A DNA stretch of 64,000 nt from Lepidurus packardi (taxonomy: Eukaryota > Arthropoda > Branchiopoda > Notostraca > Triopsidae). The first letter of the stretch is position 1, and each line of letters begins with the position of its first letter. A program made the position numbers and the translations under genes. The notes beneath the pieces were generated by a model. That model had not been told where the DNA came from. It made no database searches and saw only the letters and a program-made list of their open reading frames with translations. The DNA is taken from NCBI GenBank assembly GCA_023053545.1, contig JAKZAN010000001.1, positions 11,238,024-11,302,023 of the forward strand, in the 5' to 3' direction. Below are positions 7,124-17,544 of the stretch, piece after piece.

Positions 7124-9338
7124 AAATTATTCCTCGTTCGATTTTGATGACCTGCTTTGAAGGCAGCTTCTATTTGTTGGTTGCGCTTGGCGATGGCTCA
7201 CTCTTTTACTTCAATTTAAATCCTTTGGATGGTACTGTTTCTGAGAGGAAGAAGGTAAATATGATCTAACTGCATTCATTTTGGATTCATTTCATTCATT
7301 TGGACTATATTCCCCCAAAAATCGTTAGGTAACTCTTGGCACGCAACCGACCGTTTTACGCACATTCAAATCCCAATCTACCATCAACGTATTCGCGTGT
7401 TCAGACCGTCCTACCGTCATCTATTCATCCAACCATAAATTAGTCTTCTCCAATGTTAACCTGAAGGAAGTATCTCATATGTGTCCTCTTAACTCGGAAG
7501 CGTACCCAGAAAGTTTGGCCTTAGCCACAGATTCAGCCGTTACCATTGGCACTATTGACGAAATCCAAAAGTTGCACATCCGTACAGTTCCGTTGGGTGA
7601 ATCCCCTCGCCGAATTGCCTATCAAGAGTCCACACAAGTACAACTCCAAAACTGCATATCTCTATTAATTATTTATTGTATTAGACATTCGGAGTATTGA
7701 CTTCGCGCTTGGATATCATGGACAGCTCCGGATTGTCCCCTGCGCGTCCTAGTGCCAGTACTCAAACGCCTTCAACCTCGTCCTCTGCTTCGGTTGGCTC
7801 CTTAGTAAACTCTTCAACCGGCGTTGGATCCTCGAGCAGCTCTGGTTTAATAGCTGGCTTGGGCTTGACTGAGTACGGTCAAGAAATTGAAGTACACAAC
7901 CTCTTGATCGTGGATCAACACACGTTTGAAGGTACAACTAAGAAATTGATCTGTTTTGATGGTCTAATTCATTTTTTACGTTTTAGTGTTGCACGCACAC
8001 CAGTTCATGCAAGGTGAATACGCTCTAAGCATTGTGACGGCCAAATTGGCCGATGATCCTTCGCCTTATTACGTTGTGGGGACAGCTATGGTAGTTCCCG
8101 AAGAGTCTGAGCCTAAGCAAGGACGACTGATCCTGTTCCAGTGGGCAGATGGGAAGCTGAGCACTGTGGCCGAGAAGGAAATCAAAGGAGCGTGCTATTC
8201 ACTAGTCGAGTTCAATGGAAAGCTTTTGGCTAGCATTAACAGTGTGGTACGTTTCATTAATTCATCAATTTCACCAATTCATGGTGGATTGTTTGCTGTC
8301 TGTTTAGGTACGGTTATTTGAGTGGACTGCAGAAAAGGAACTGCGTTTAGAGTGCAGCCATTTCAACAATATTCTGGCGCTTTACCTTAAACATAAGGGG
8401 GATTTCGTCTTGGTAGGAGATTTGATGCGGTCTGTTACGTTATTGCAGTACAAAACCATGGAAGGAAGCTTTGAAGAGGTACTTGGGATTGCTTTACAGG
8501 ATTTACAGGGATTGCTTTATGTACAAGCTAATTATTCATTGTTGTTTTTTCTACTTTTTAAGATGGCGAAAGATTGCAACCCAAATTGGATGACCGCCGT
8601 GGAAATTCTGGATGATGACACTTTCCTCGGGGCGGAAAATACGTTAAATCTATTCGTCTGTCAAAAGGATAGGTATGGCAACGATTGCCTCTAACTTTCT
8701 TAATCTTTGAGCATATTTCTTACGTTTTTGTAGTGCGGCAACTACTGACGAAGACCGTCAGCAGATGCAAACGGTGGGGAGGTTTCATTTGGGAGATTTG
8801 GTCAATGTCTTTCGCCATGGTTCTTTGGTCATGCAGCAAGCAGCTGACTCAGCCACTCCCATTCAAGGTGGAGTTTTATATGGCACGGTACATGGAGCAA
8901 TCGGTAAAGCAAAACAATTTTTGTGGAAGAAAAGTTCTGACAGAATTGGGTTTTAAAGGTGTGGTAGCGCAGCTGCCAGCAGATTTTTATTCCTTTTTGT
9001 CGGACGTGCAAAGCCGTTTAGCGAAAGTCATCAAACCGGTAGGGAAAATTGAGCACGATTTCTGGCGAAGTTTCTCGAATGACCGCAAGATCGAGCCCTG
9101 CGACAATTTCATTGACGGCGATTTGATTGAAAGTTTCTTGGATTTGGATCGGGAGAAAATGAAAGAAGTGGCCCATGGATTACAGGTTAAACAGAACGGA
9201 TGTTAAAAACTATGATGAAGTCCCTTTTAATGCGCTTTTTTTTATCTTTTTTAGATGGACGATGGAAGTGGAATGAAGCGAGAAGCTACCGTGGAAGATT
9301 TAATTAAGCTTGTGGAAGATTTAACGAGGATACATTAG
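7124..9338 (+). CDS. DDB1: DDB1, C-terminal half (nine exons)
   Basis: DNA damage-binding protein 1 is the adaptor of CUL4 ubiquitin ligases. The exons match roughly residues 585 to the end of the family: 7124-7254, 7329-7637, 7685-7931, 7987-8246, 8308-8478, 8563-8672, 8734-8903, 8959-9185 and 9255-9338. They begin [10 protein letters not shown] and end DLTRIH. All splice sites are GT-AG, the introns are 47-84 bp, and phases agree with no stop or frameshift. Landmarks include [35 protein letters not shown]-like [11 protein letters not shown], and [13 protein letters not shown]. The first exon starts in phase 1 behind an acceptor (TTCGTCTAG). The N-terminal beta-propellers are absent from the window. 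Upstream lie only tRNAs and a transposon. It is either a gene with a long intron or a 5'-truncated copy. Confidence 0.95.
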
Positions 9339-9657
9339 GATACGAGAATACATTAAAAACTGTACTGCGTACAGAGAATCTGGTATGATTTTGATTTTGG
9401 ATGTGGCTAGTTGAATATTTTCCACTCTTTTTGGCCGTTTTGCTGATAATATATCCGGTCTAAAAGCGTAAATCGTTTCAGCGTTTCTTTGTTTACTTCC
9501 TTCCATTTTCCTGTTTCACATACCCATCTAGATGACTTAGTAAGGCATTTTGAGTTTCCTCCACTCATGTTATTGGCGCACAGATTCATCGACGGTGATT
9601 ACGAAACAGTTGAAGTTGCGGGGTTTGGGCATGCTCAGTTAAAGAACAGCAGCTGTC
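9339..9657. other. intergenic, nothing recognised
   Basis: This is the short region after the DDB1 stop. The ORFs seen are under 65 codons on both strands and show no domain. Confidence 0.5.
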
Positions 9658-9956
9658 ATGGCCAGAGGGGTGTTTAGCCTGAGGTATTCCGCTTTCGGTT
9701 TAGTTGCTATTGTGGTGCTTCTATCCTTGATCGTTACTATGCGAACTCTTCTGGTACCGGATCCAATCGACTACTTAAGCCGACATCACCCCGCCGATTT
9801 TGTCTTAGATCAGAGTAAACGATGGTTAATCATCGTATACATCCGTCCCAGACCTTGGAAGACGTGCTTGCTTTCAATGAGCGAATCATGGGCGACAGTC
9901 GAATTCATGTACGTGTTGCAAACTACGTGGCAGCGCCACCTACTGCACCTAAATAG
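9658..9956 (+). pseudogene. M20 peptidase (PM20D1-like) remnant
   Basis: The 5' part encodes a Met followed by a hydrophobic anchor (FGLVAIVVLLSLIV) and LVPDPIDYLS, as in the N-terminus of PM20D1-like enzymes. From about 9822 the protein-like reading moves to another frame (NHRIHPSQTLEDVLAFNERI ... VANYVAAPPTAPK, stop at 9954). That resembles a C-proximal PM20D1 segment (RIHPSQT, then a helix). The whole catalytic middle is missing. PM20D1 makes or hydrolyses N-acyl amino acids. This copy cannot be active. Confidence 0.45.
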
Positions 9957-10022
9957 TTTAGAGTAGGTTAAATAGTTATCTCTTTGTTGTATTTTGCACT
10001 TAAATTACAAAACGTACACAAA

Positions 10023-12261
10023 CTAGCCAGAAATTGAACGTTTTTTCATAAGGCTCAACATAGCAAACCGGTTACCGAAAAGCGCTTCATTGTCACTTTC
10101 TTCTGCATCTGAACCTGCTGTTTCTTCTTCATTCAATACATCTACTTTACACCGCACAGATTCGTCTTTTTTTCCACCTTTTTTTCGTGGCGCTCTAATG
10201 ATAGGTTCAGCACATTCTTCTACTAACGTATCCTGACAAGTTTTCTTTACTAATTCTCGTATACTGTCTGACAACAAGGCGTAAAACTGATCAAGGACTG
10301 ACCCTTGATACAGCCAAAATCCGATCAGTTTCCTTGGCTGCGGATGGTCTTTCAAGACCAAAGTTGCGTTGTACACAAAAGTCCCATTAAATATCTTAGC
10401 AATATTTGTTAGCTCCAACGGACAAAGCAGTGTCTGATTCAGCGCGGATCCGTACAAGTAGCAAACCTGATATTGGGACCAAATATGAACAATGTCGCGT
10501 TCAAACGTCGATTTTTTCGCAGTCAATCGATCTTCCGAGTTGAAAAGCTTATGCAAGTTGGCCGCCGCCTTCAAACAGCTCCTTTTGGTGGTCTGTCCTA
10601 GCAAAACGTCCATATCTTTGCTTTCGAACTCAACTGCTGACAAATCCGGTGCGGCGCACTCTTTGAGTAAGTTTTCTATTCTCTGCATGCTTTTCAACTG
10701 ACCCACATGACTCGGTATAACTCCCATCCTAACAACTGCTAACGCGAAGGCATCAATGAAATGCGCTCTGAACGGTACTGGACTGTGTCGTATGCAGTTC
10801 AACAAAACGGCTACGGGAAACCTCAAGAAGCTCGGCAGTGCCATCAAATCTGCGTTTTCTATATCAAGCCCTGTTTTCAGGTGCGACAGTCGTTCAGTGA
10901 GGTCCGAATCCGCTATTTGGTCTAACTGCGGTACAGGGACCGCTTTGGCAGTTACAGCATGGGTCTTATTCACCAATCGAATATCTCTCCGGACTCGCAA
11001 GGTTAAAACTACGCTTCTGGCTTCTTCACCTTCAGCAGGATCAATGTTCAGCCACGGGTAATCCACTGTCATGAGCAGGCGACTGATGTACTCCAAAAGC
11101 GGCCGACCTGCTTGTACCGCGTTGGGCAATCCACGGTGCTCAACCACCGCATGTAAAGGACATGTATGCGTGCATAAGATGTCTAAGAGCCAGGAAGGCA
11201 ACTGCGCTCGGCTGTAAGCTTTCCTGAACCACACTGGTAACGGTTTTTGTTCAAAACTTAACGATTCTGAGGCTCCCACCAACTCCTCTTCCAGTTGATA
11301 TGGTTTACGAGTGTAGGTCTCGATGCTTTGCTCAACAAACCCCTTAACTAGCGGCCGATCTCCCTTTTTCACGTGGTTTATCATCTGTAATACGAAAAAG
11401 GAATCATAAAATTGGTTAAATTAGTTATAATCAATCTTTTTAAACCTGTTCAGTGGCTCCAGGAACCGTTTGGCCTCTTAGCCAACCCATGACAGCTTTT
11501 AGACGTCTCTTGGTGTCGCTCATATGGGCGTTTTTGGGCCACGACATTTGGCTGTACAAAGTTTCGAAAACGCTGCGTTGGACGTAGTCATTACCCATGA
11601 TTGTAGCAAATAAGGGCAGTAACACACGTTCCATTCCACCATAGAGCTTCAGAAACGCTTCCAAGTTAAACAAGGTGCATCGTAAAGCCACAGCTCCGTT
11701 GGGTTCCAGAACGGGGGTCAGTTCTAAGCTTTCTAGAGGAATGAATGCTACGTCGTAGATGTAAAAATCCGAGTCGTTGCTCAGGACCGGACACTGCAAA
11801 TGACGGGCCAGTGCAGCAATCTCTTCATCAGCTTCGTATTCACACTGCAGGCATTGGATGCTATGGGACTGGAATACTTCTAACAGTACCTGCTTTCCTA
11901 GCAAAGGAAAGACCTGCATCCGGTGTTGATTGGCAGGCGACACTTTGACTGACGCGAAGACTCTTTGCTCGAGACGCTTCCAGCGCGTCGCTGATTTCTT
12001 GTTGTCTTTGTCCAAGCCGCCATCGAATACGACGATGGGTTTGATCTTACATTTGGCTAACAGCTCGCAGAATTCTGTTAAGTAGACGTAAAAGCGGTCG
12101 TAGTCCCCGCCAAAAACGGCGTTCAAGGCAGGGCAGCAGTGGTACAGGTAATGCAGCAAATTGTTGCCATCAACAACAACGGTAGAATCGTACAGCATAT
12201 GCTCTGGCAGTAACTTCCTAGAGTCCTCTTGAATTAGCGTCGTTAAACCGCGTATACCCAT
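10023..12261 (-). CDS. ASTE1: Asteroid homolog (XPG-like nuclease family), two exons
   Basis: The exons are 12261-11446 and 11384-10023, joined across a 61-bp GT-AG intron in phase 0, giving 725 residues (family members are about 680-815). I chose the MGIRGLTTLI start because XPG-type N-domains begin this way; the longer upstream frame has no similarity. Visible motifs are VVVDGNNLLHYLY, PIVVFDGGLDKDNKKSATRW, an I-domain acidic run CEYEADEEIAALA with VLSNDSDFYI, and IMGNDYVQ. Human ASTE1 acts with shieldin in double-strand-break end processing; Drosophila asteroid was linked to EGFR signalling. The C-terminus is basic then acidic (PRKKGGKKDE ... SDAEESDNE). It is convergent with the DDB1/PM20D1 block. 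Confidence 0.9.
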
Positions 12262-12469
12262 TATTTTCTTGGTAGTTTTCCTGCTTATACCAGCAAAGCA
12301 CGTTTTTCCCTCAAAACCAAAACAGCGTTTAGCGACATCTATCCTGCTTAACGACAATTTGAACGAGTAGTTGAATTCAAACTCTGATGTGGAATTGAAA
12401 GGTCTTTGAATAAGATACACTTCATCATTATCATTGATAGACTTCATCAATGATAATGGTTTCATCATT

Positions 12470-13140
12470 ATGATTAGCTCTTAGCTCATTATGATTCACG
12501 TACATAAAATGCGTTTCTCTGTGGTCTTTCTGAGAGGTGGTAGGGAGACAAGGTCAAAACGCTCTCACTGATCAGCATCGAAAAAGATATCAAACATTCC
12601 CATCTCCATGTTATACGATGAGTCACTTTTAGTGTTTGCTTTACATTATTATTAAAGCAAACCAGCACTCTAATACGTAATTTTCTAAGAGTCAAATTCT
12701 GGAACAAGACATAGATATTAAATTTAAACAGGCTGAAATGGCTGATGGGAAATTATATATCAAAGCGGGCAAGATCGTGTTCAACAAAATGACACTTGAC
12801 TGCAAAGACCTTCAAGATTAGGATATTGAGGATGGGCTTCAGAGTCAGGCCGTACAACTATTCAAAGCGCGGTGTATTCCGTACGTTTGATCAATACGAT
12901 GTAATTGTAGTTCCAAGGATTGGTAACCTGAAAGCGGCTCCATATTGTTGTACGTTACCCTGACAACCTAGTACATTCCCATATTACTCTTGGATGGCAT
13001 ATGTTAGAGATCGCTGGGTGCTTCGTCTATTTTTGACTTCGAGATCGGCACGTCTTGCGTAGGCGTTATTGTGAAGATTTGAAGTACTGTGTGAGCTAAG
13101 CTTACGAAAAAAGATGTCAGAACACTTGAAAGGCGTGGGC
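12470..13140. other. intergenic, nothing convincing
   Basis: Only short open frames are present. A stretch at 12880-12950 (DQYDVIVVPRIGNLKAAP in one frame) could be an exon of the gene that follows, but no splice pair supports it. Confidence 0.4.
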
Positions 13141-13205
13141 GGTGCTCAGCGTCACTTGTTCTTCTATAGGTAAGCTTTATTCCCTTGAGATCTTTTTCCA
13201 CACGA

Positions 13206-14650
13206 TTTCTACGTATACGGCGGTTATTCATGACAGACCCAGAACCAGAGACTCAGCAACCGAGATCAGCTCATTGTCTCCCATCCCTACTCAGGACAAT
13301 GGCGGTAATGACCTGGATGACGTTTCGTATCGTAGTCAGGCCACTCAAACTGTTATTCGAGATTCGGAAGTACAAACAGATCCCGTCCTCATGCGAATGG
13401 CTGGTACGTGTCTCTTTCCATTGTGTGCTTCTTTACCTTCATAAAGAAATCCCGCCACTTCAATATAAGAACAACTTTACGGTTTACGTAACTCTTTCCA
13501 GGCTGGAAAATGCTCACATACAGAGGTTCACACCGACGATTTCAATCATTACCTTTATCATCAAATCCTTATGCGTTGAACTACTCGGAGTATGAAAATG
13601 AAGTGGAAGAATGGATTTACCGCCGTGGTTCAGAAGCACTGGTAAAAAGACTCTTATCATCTTCTTTCGCCACGTGTAACTACGGAATTAAAAGACTGTT
13701 TTAGTACGTTGAGCCAAACTGCATCAGTTTAAGGTAGAATGTTATATCCACGTGGAGCTAGTTTGTTGGGAAACTAACCTTCTTCTGACCTACAACACGT
13801 GGACGAGATACACAAGCCGGACTAAAGAATTGCAAGGTTCAAGATGTTCTTAGTGCGAGCTTCATCATATCTATGGACAATTGATAACAAAATTTTCAGT
13901 AGATTAGGATATAATAGAATCTACGAGACGAGAGGGTCATATCCTGAGGGTTCCGGACTCAAGGTCTTGTTCTCCACGTGCAAGGAGACTATAATAGGAG
14001 TTTGACATGCAACATAAGTTAATGTTTGTTCATCTATAGTATAGTCATTTTCGTAACTTTGTTTCATTCCATGGTCTCGCCTTTTCCTTTGAAGATTCAG
14101 GTAAGACATGTGGCCTCTGGGACGAGCCCAAAGTCAAGCAGATCTTGGCCAATGGATCCTTGCGAACGGTGGGCAGAAACAGCAATAAAACTACAACACG
14201 AAGAAGCCCAGCGTGAGACCAAGTTGCGGGGAACATTGGCAAGGCTACATTGTCAGTTAAGGTTGCGTGATGAAGCCCGATGCAGCAAAATTCACAAAGA
14301 AACCCAACGAGGTGAGATGTTTATGACGAAGCCCTCGAGACCAAATAGCCCGTTAACCCCATAACATCTAATTTTCTTTTCAAACCTAGCGCTGAACCGT
14401 TTGAATGAGCGAAAGGTCCAGAAAAAGGAGAGCTCGAAATTAAGAGCAATCCAGTACCCATTCCCTGCGACTGAAATACTATACACGGAGGTGCAGATTT
14501 CAGCGAGTACACCAAGAATTCAATTGCGCAAGCCTCGGCGTAAAGAGCGCGCCTTGGCGGACGCCTTGCAGAACTTGATCAGTATATTTATAGAATTACA
14601 TTCTTTTTCCTCTTACAATAAATACTATTGTTGTATTTTTTCCGTAGTTT
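13206..14650 (+). CDS. possible CFAP91/MAATS1-like gene, partial or degraded
   Basis: Several exon-like pieces are seen. The first, ending at 13403 (G|GTACGTG), encodes SQATQTVIRDSEVQTDPV, which resembles the QTxYRDxxVQTDP segment of CFAP91. A phase-compatible piece starts at 13502. From about 14120 to 14315, and after an intron from about 14394, the frame WAETAIKLQHEEAQRETKLRG...CSKIHKETQRALNRLNERKVQKKE reads through in phase; it is a charged helical region like the CFAP91 body. Pieces in between do not join convincingly. CFAP91 is a calmodulin/radial-spoke-associated protein of motile cilia. The call is tentative, and the full gene model is unknown. Confidence 0.3.
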
Positions 14651-14739
14651 AAAACGTAACGCGGATTAAGCATACGATTGGACGACTGAGGGGCATTACT
14701 AACTGGCCCCAAGGTTAGAGCATTACGACATGTTAATGA

Positions 14740-16014
14740 TCAGGGAAAAAATTCTTCCAAGCCATGAACATGTGGTACTCTTAAGAAGAATGGGGTGTTT
14801 GGGGGTGGGTTGACAACCATAAGAAGGGCAAAGTACACCAAGGAATTGTTCAATTTAAGAATAACCGGAATCTGGCAAAGTAGGCCAAATACGATGCGCA
14901 AGTACCAGTAAGAAAACCACGCGGACCACGGCACTGCTTTAGCCGCGTTAGGAATGGGAAGCTGAAAGAGATAACTGACGTACAGGACAATACATTCCAG
15001 CGTATACAAAGGGAGGTAGTACCGAGTGCCCTTCAACATTGCTCGGCTCATGTGTTCATATTCTTCACCCACTCGAGCCAGTTGTGGTTTAATAACTCGC
15101 TCTGCAGTAAGTAAACACAATTCGCGGGTAAAATGGTAGTCATCGTCGCGGCAAAAGTTGTAACGGTCGTCAATCCCCAACAGGTAGCCGATTCCCCTCC
15201 AGAAGTGGATGAAGCATTCCAGGTCGTCCACAGTGGCATTCGACGCGCCAAATTTCTCTGGGTGCATGACCATCATTCCAACGAAAGCGTACTGGGTCAA
15301 ACTCATGTCTGTTTGGTTGACAAATTCGATCGGAGAATTTGCTGACGACGATTGGGACAGGAATGGGCAGTGTGCATCATTAGGATATCCTGTATCAAAA
15401 TAGTTGGGGTGCAAATTCAAGTTGGGATCCGGCACGCAGGATTTGAGATCGACGCTAAGTGCTTGAAGCAGGTTTGTTTGTCCATGTAATTGGTCTGACT
15501 TTGTTTCCTGGACCAAAGTTTGCATGTCAAAGTGCTGAACGTCCTCTTTGTTGTCGGGATGGTTGACAATGTCTGCTGTTTTGCTATGCAGATCGCGAAC
15601 TATGACAATGCTTTTACGGCCTGGTGATTGAGGATCAGGATTCCACACATCGTAAATATACCACGAGTACACGTACACGACCGTGCGAACGTAACGATGG
15701 AAGGCTCGCCAGGCGTTGTCTGACTTGCGAGTGAACATTAAGGGCTTAAGAATTTGCGGCCCACATAAGCTAAGGACCAATGCAATCAAATGCGAAAGGA
15801 AAACACCGGATAAATAGTGACGGAAGAACGCTTTGCCCTTTTCGAATTTGACGGAATCGAGCCATTCGGGAGGCTCCGTAGGTACGGCGCCCTTGTACAC
15901 TACGGTTTGTTGGCCCTGGAAAATCTCGTCAAGACGCAGGGACACTTGTGATTGAAGGCGCCCGTTCCATGATGGGGGATTCTCTGGAGGGATTTCATTG
16001 TTGTTAATCTTCAT
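14740..16014 (-). CDS. mpaB/rubber-oxygenase-like protein (DUF2236 family)
   Basis: An intronless frame of 424 residues. After a soluble N-terminus, a hydrophobic segment spans residues of about 63-90 (YLSGVFLSHLIALVLSL). FHRYVRT near 105, RDLHSKTA near 140 and HFWRGIGYLLGIDDRYN near 270 are the histidine/arginine motifs typical of the ER-bound oxygenase mpaB and rubber oxygenase catalytic domain, which binds haem b. Two further hydrophobic stretches lie near 330-385. In fungi mpaB cleaves a terpenoid chain; the animal substrates are unknown. It starts at the first ATG downstream of a T-rich upstream region. Absence of introns sets it apart from its neighbours. Confidence 0.8.
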   Translation of the reverse strand: MKINNNEIPPENPPSWNGRLQSQVSLRLDEIFQGQQTVVYKGAVPTEPPEWLDSVKFEKGKAFFRHYLSGVFLSHLIALVLSLCGPQILKPLMFTRKSDNAWRAFHRYVRTVVYVYSWYIYDVWNPDPQSPGRKSIVIVRDLHSKTADIVNHPDNKEDVQHFDMQTLVQETKSDQLHGQTNLLQALSVDLKSCVPDPNLNLHPNYFDTGYPNDAHCPFLSQSSSANSPIEFVNQTDMSLTQYAFVGMMVMHPEKFGASNATVDDLECFIHFWRGIGYLLGIDDRYNFCRDDDYHFTRELCLLTAERVIKPQLARVGEEYEHMSRAMLKGTRYYLPLYTLECIVLYVSYLFQLPIPNAAKAVPWSAWFSYWYLRIVFGLLCQIPVILKLNNSLVYFALLMVVNPPPNTPFFLRVPHVHGLEEFFP

Positions 16015-17235
16015 ACTGGCTATATAGGTCCGCTCACTGGGGACTCACTACCGTTTTCCCCACGTTCCAACAATCAATATTTAGGAACTTCGAGCTTCTC
16101 TTTGCAGGCCGTATTTGCAGATCACGTCAAAATGATAATGAAATTTTGAAGAAAAAAACACAACAACTTGGAAATCCTGTCCACGTCCGTGTCGTGGAGG
16201 ATTGAACCTTTTATCGCGGGACCGGGTGACTTATATAACCGTGGATGGGTATCAGGACAGGCGGGGCCTGCTACCCCCGCTTCCCGAACCGCGCGTATCA
16301 AATCTGTCTGGCAAGCAAAGCTCCTTTAGAACAGCTGAGAGGCGAAGGGGAAGAATCTTTACTAACAATAGGCGGACGAGAAACCCACACTGACTTTTCT
16401 TATTTTATTTAAAAAGCTTTTAAAGTTGTTATATTGGAAAAAGCACACTTGTATGCATCATTAATCTTTCCTCAAGGCCTTCATTTTTTTCGTCCGTGGC
16501 GGTTGCCAGAAGAGCTCTCTAGAAAAGTTGAAAATTCATCAACATCGAATTTATTTTTATGCTAGGAACGAAAGGAACGAGGAACGGCAACTTGCTTTCA
16601 GGGGGGATTATGTAATATAAATATGACATAGGAATTACTTGATCTTCTTTTTTCATTACTCTTTGCCCTGAGCCTATACTTGATGATTATTTATAACAAA
16701 AAATGAAAGATAAGATAAAGGGTGGTTGTATATTTTCTGGCAGCAGAGCACAGACATCGTTAAAAAAATGCAGTGTTAGCTTGTTTCGTCTGGCTCGTTA
16801 ATGCGTCTGGCAGATACCGTAGATTAAGTCTGGTCAGTTTCCTAGTCCAGAGTTCGAAGGATTGCAGTTTGGCTTGAGTCCAGCCATGGGTACAAACAGC
16901 AGCGTTTCAGCATTCCATTCACCGATAAAAGCTTCCCAGATTTCCTAAAGTTCATTTTATTTGAAATTTTTTATTTGACTTTTCTTCGGAACGATAACTT
17001 ACGGAACAGTAAGCTTTTGTTTGAATACACTGTACATACGTAGGCCGATATGCCTACGGTTATTGTTTGCTATCATTATTATTTACCAGATGGTCTAATT
17101 TTTATAATAAAAGTTAAGAAAATTTATATAAAAGGCTATTTTTTAGCGTTTTTATGTTTTTATTCACAGTTCGTTTCCTAGCTAATGACAAGTAATTTGG
17201 GACGTGTTAGTTCGATTCGGACTTTTCCACTTTTT
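16015..17235. other. intergenic, 5' flank of mpaB-like gene
   Basis: AT-rich sequence with no convincing gene on either strand. The longest frames are about 60 codons and lack domains. The LINE 3' end begins near 17248. Confidence 0.5.
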
Positions 17236-17544
17236 CTCAAGTTGCATTGTTGTTGTTGATCTGTTTTTAGTCAAAACTCTGCCATCTAACGGGCACATTA
17301 TCGACTATTTCTGACCATTTAATATTGCTGATTTTTTAAAAAGGTTATTATTATTCTGAAACAAACTTTCTATTGATCTTATTATTGGTAGAGAAAAGGA
17401 AAAGAAAATTACACCACTTCTATCAGTTTAGTATCTTTAAGGTAGTCTACTAGACAGTTTCTTAACTTATTTTGTCGTTCTGGTTCAATTTTCCCTAATC
17501 CTAATACATTATCCATGTTAAAGGTTACTCCGATCTGTTCTACT

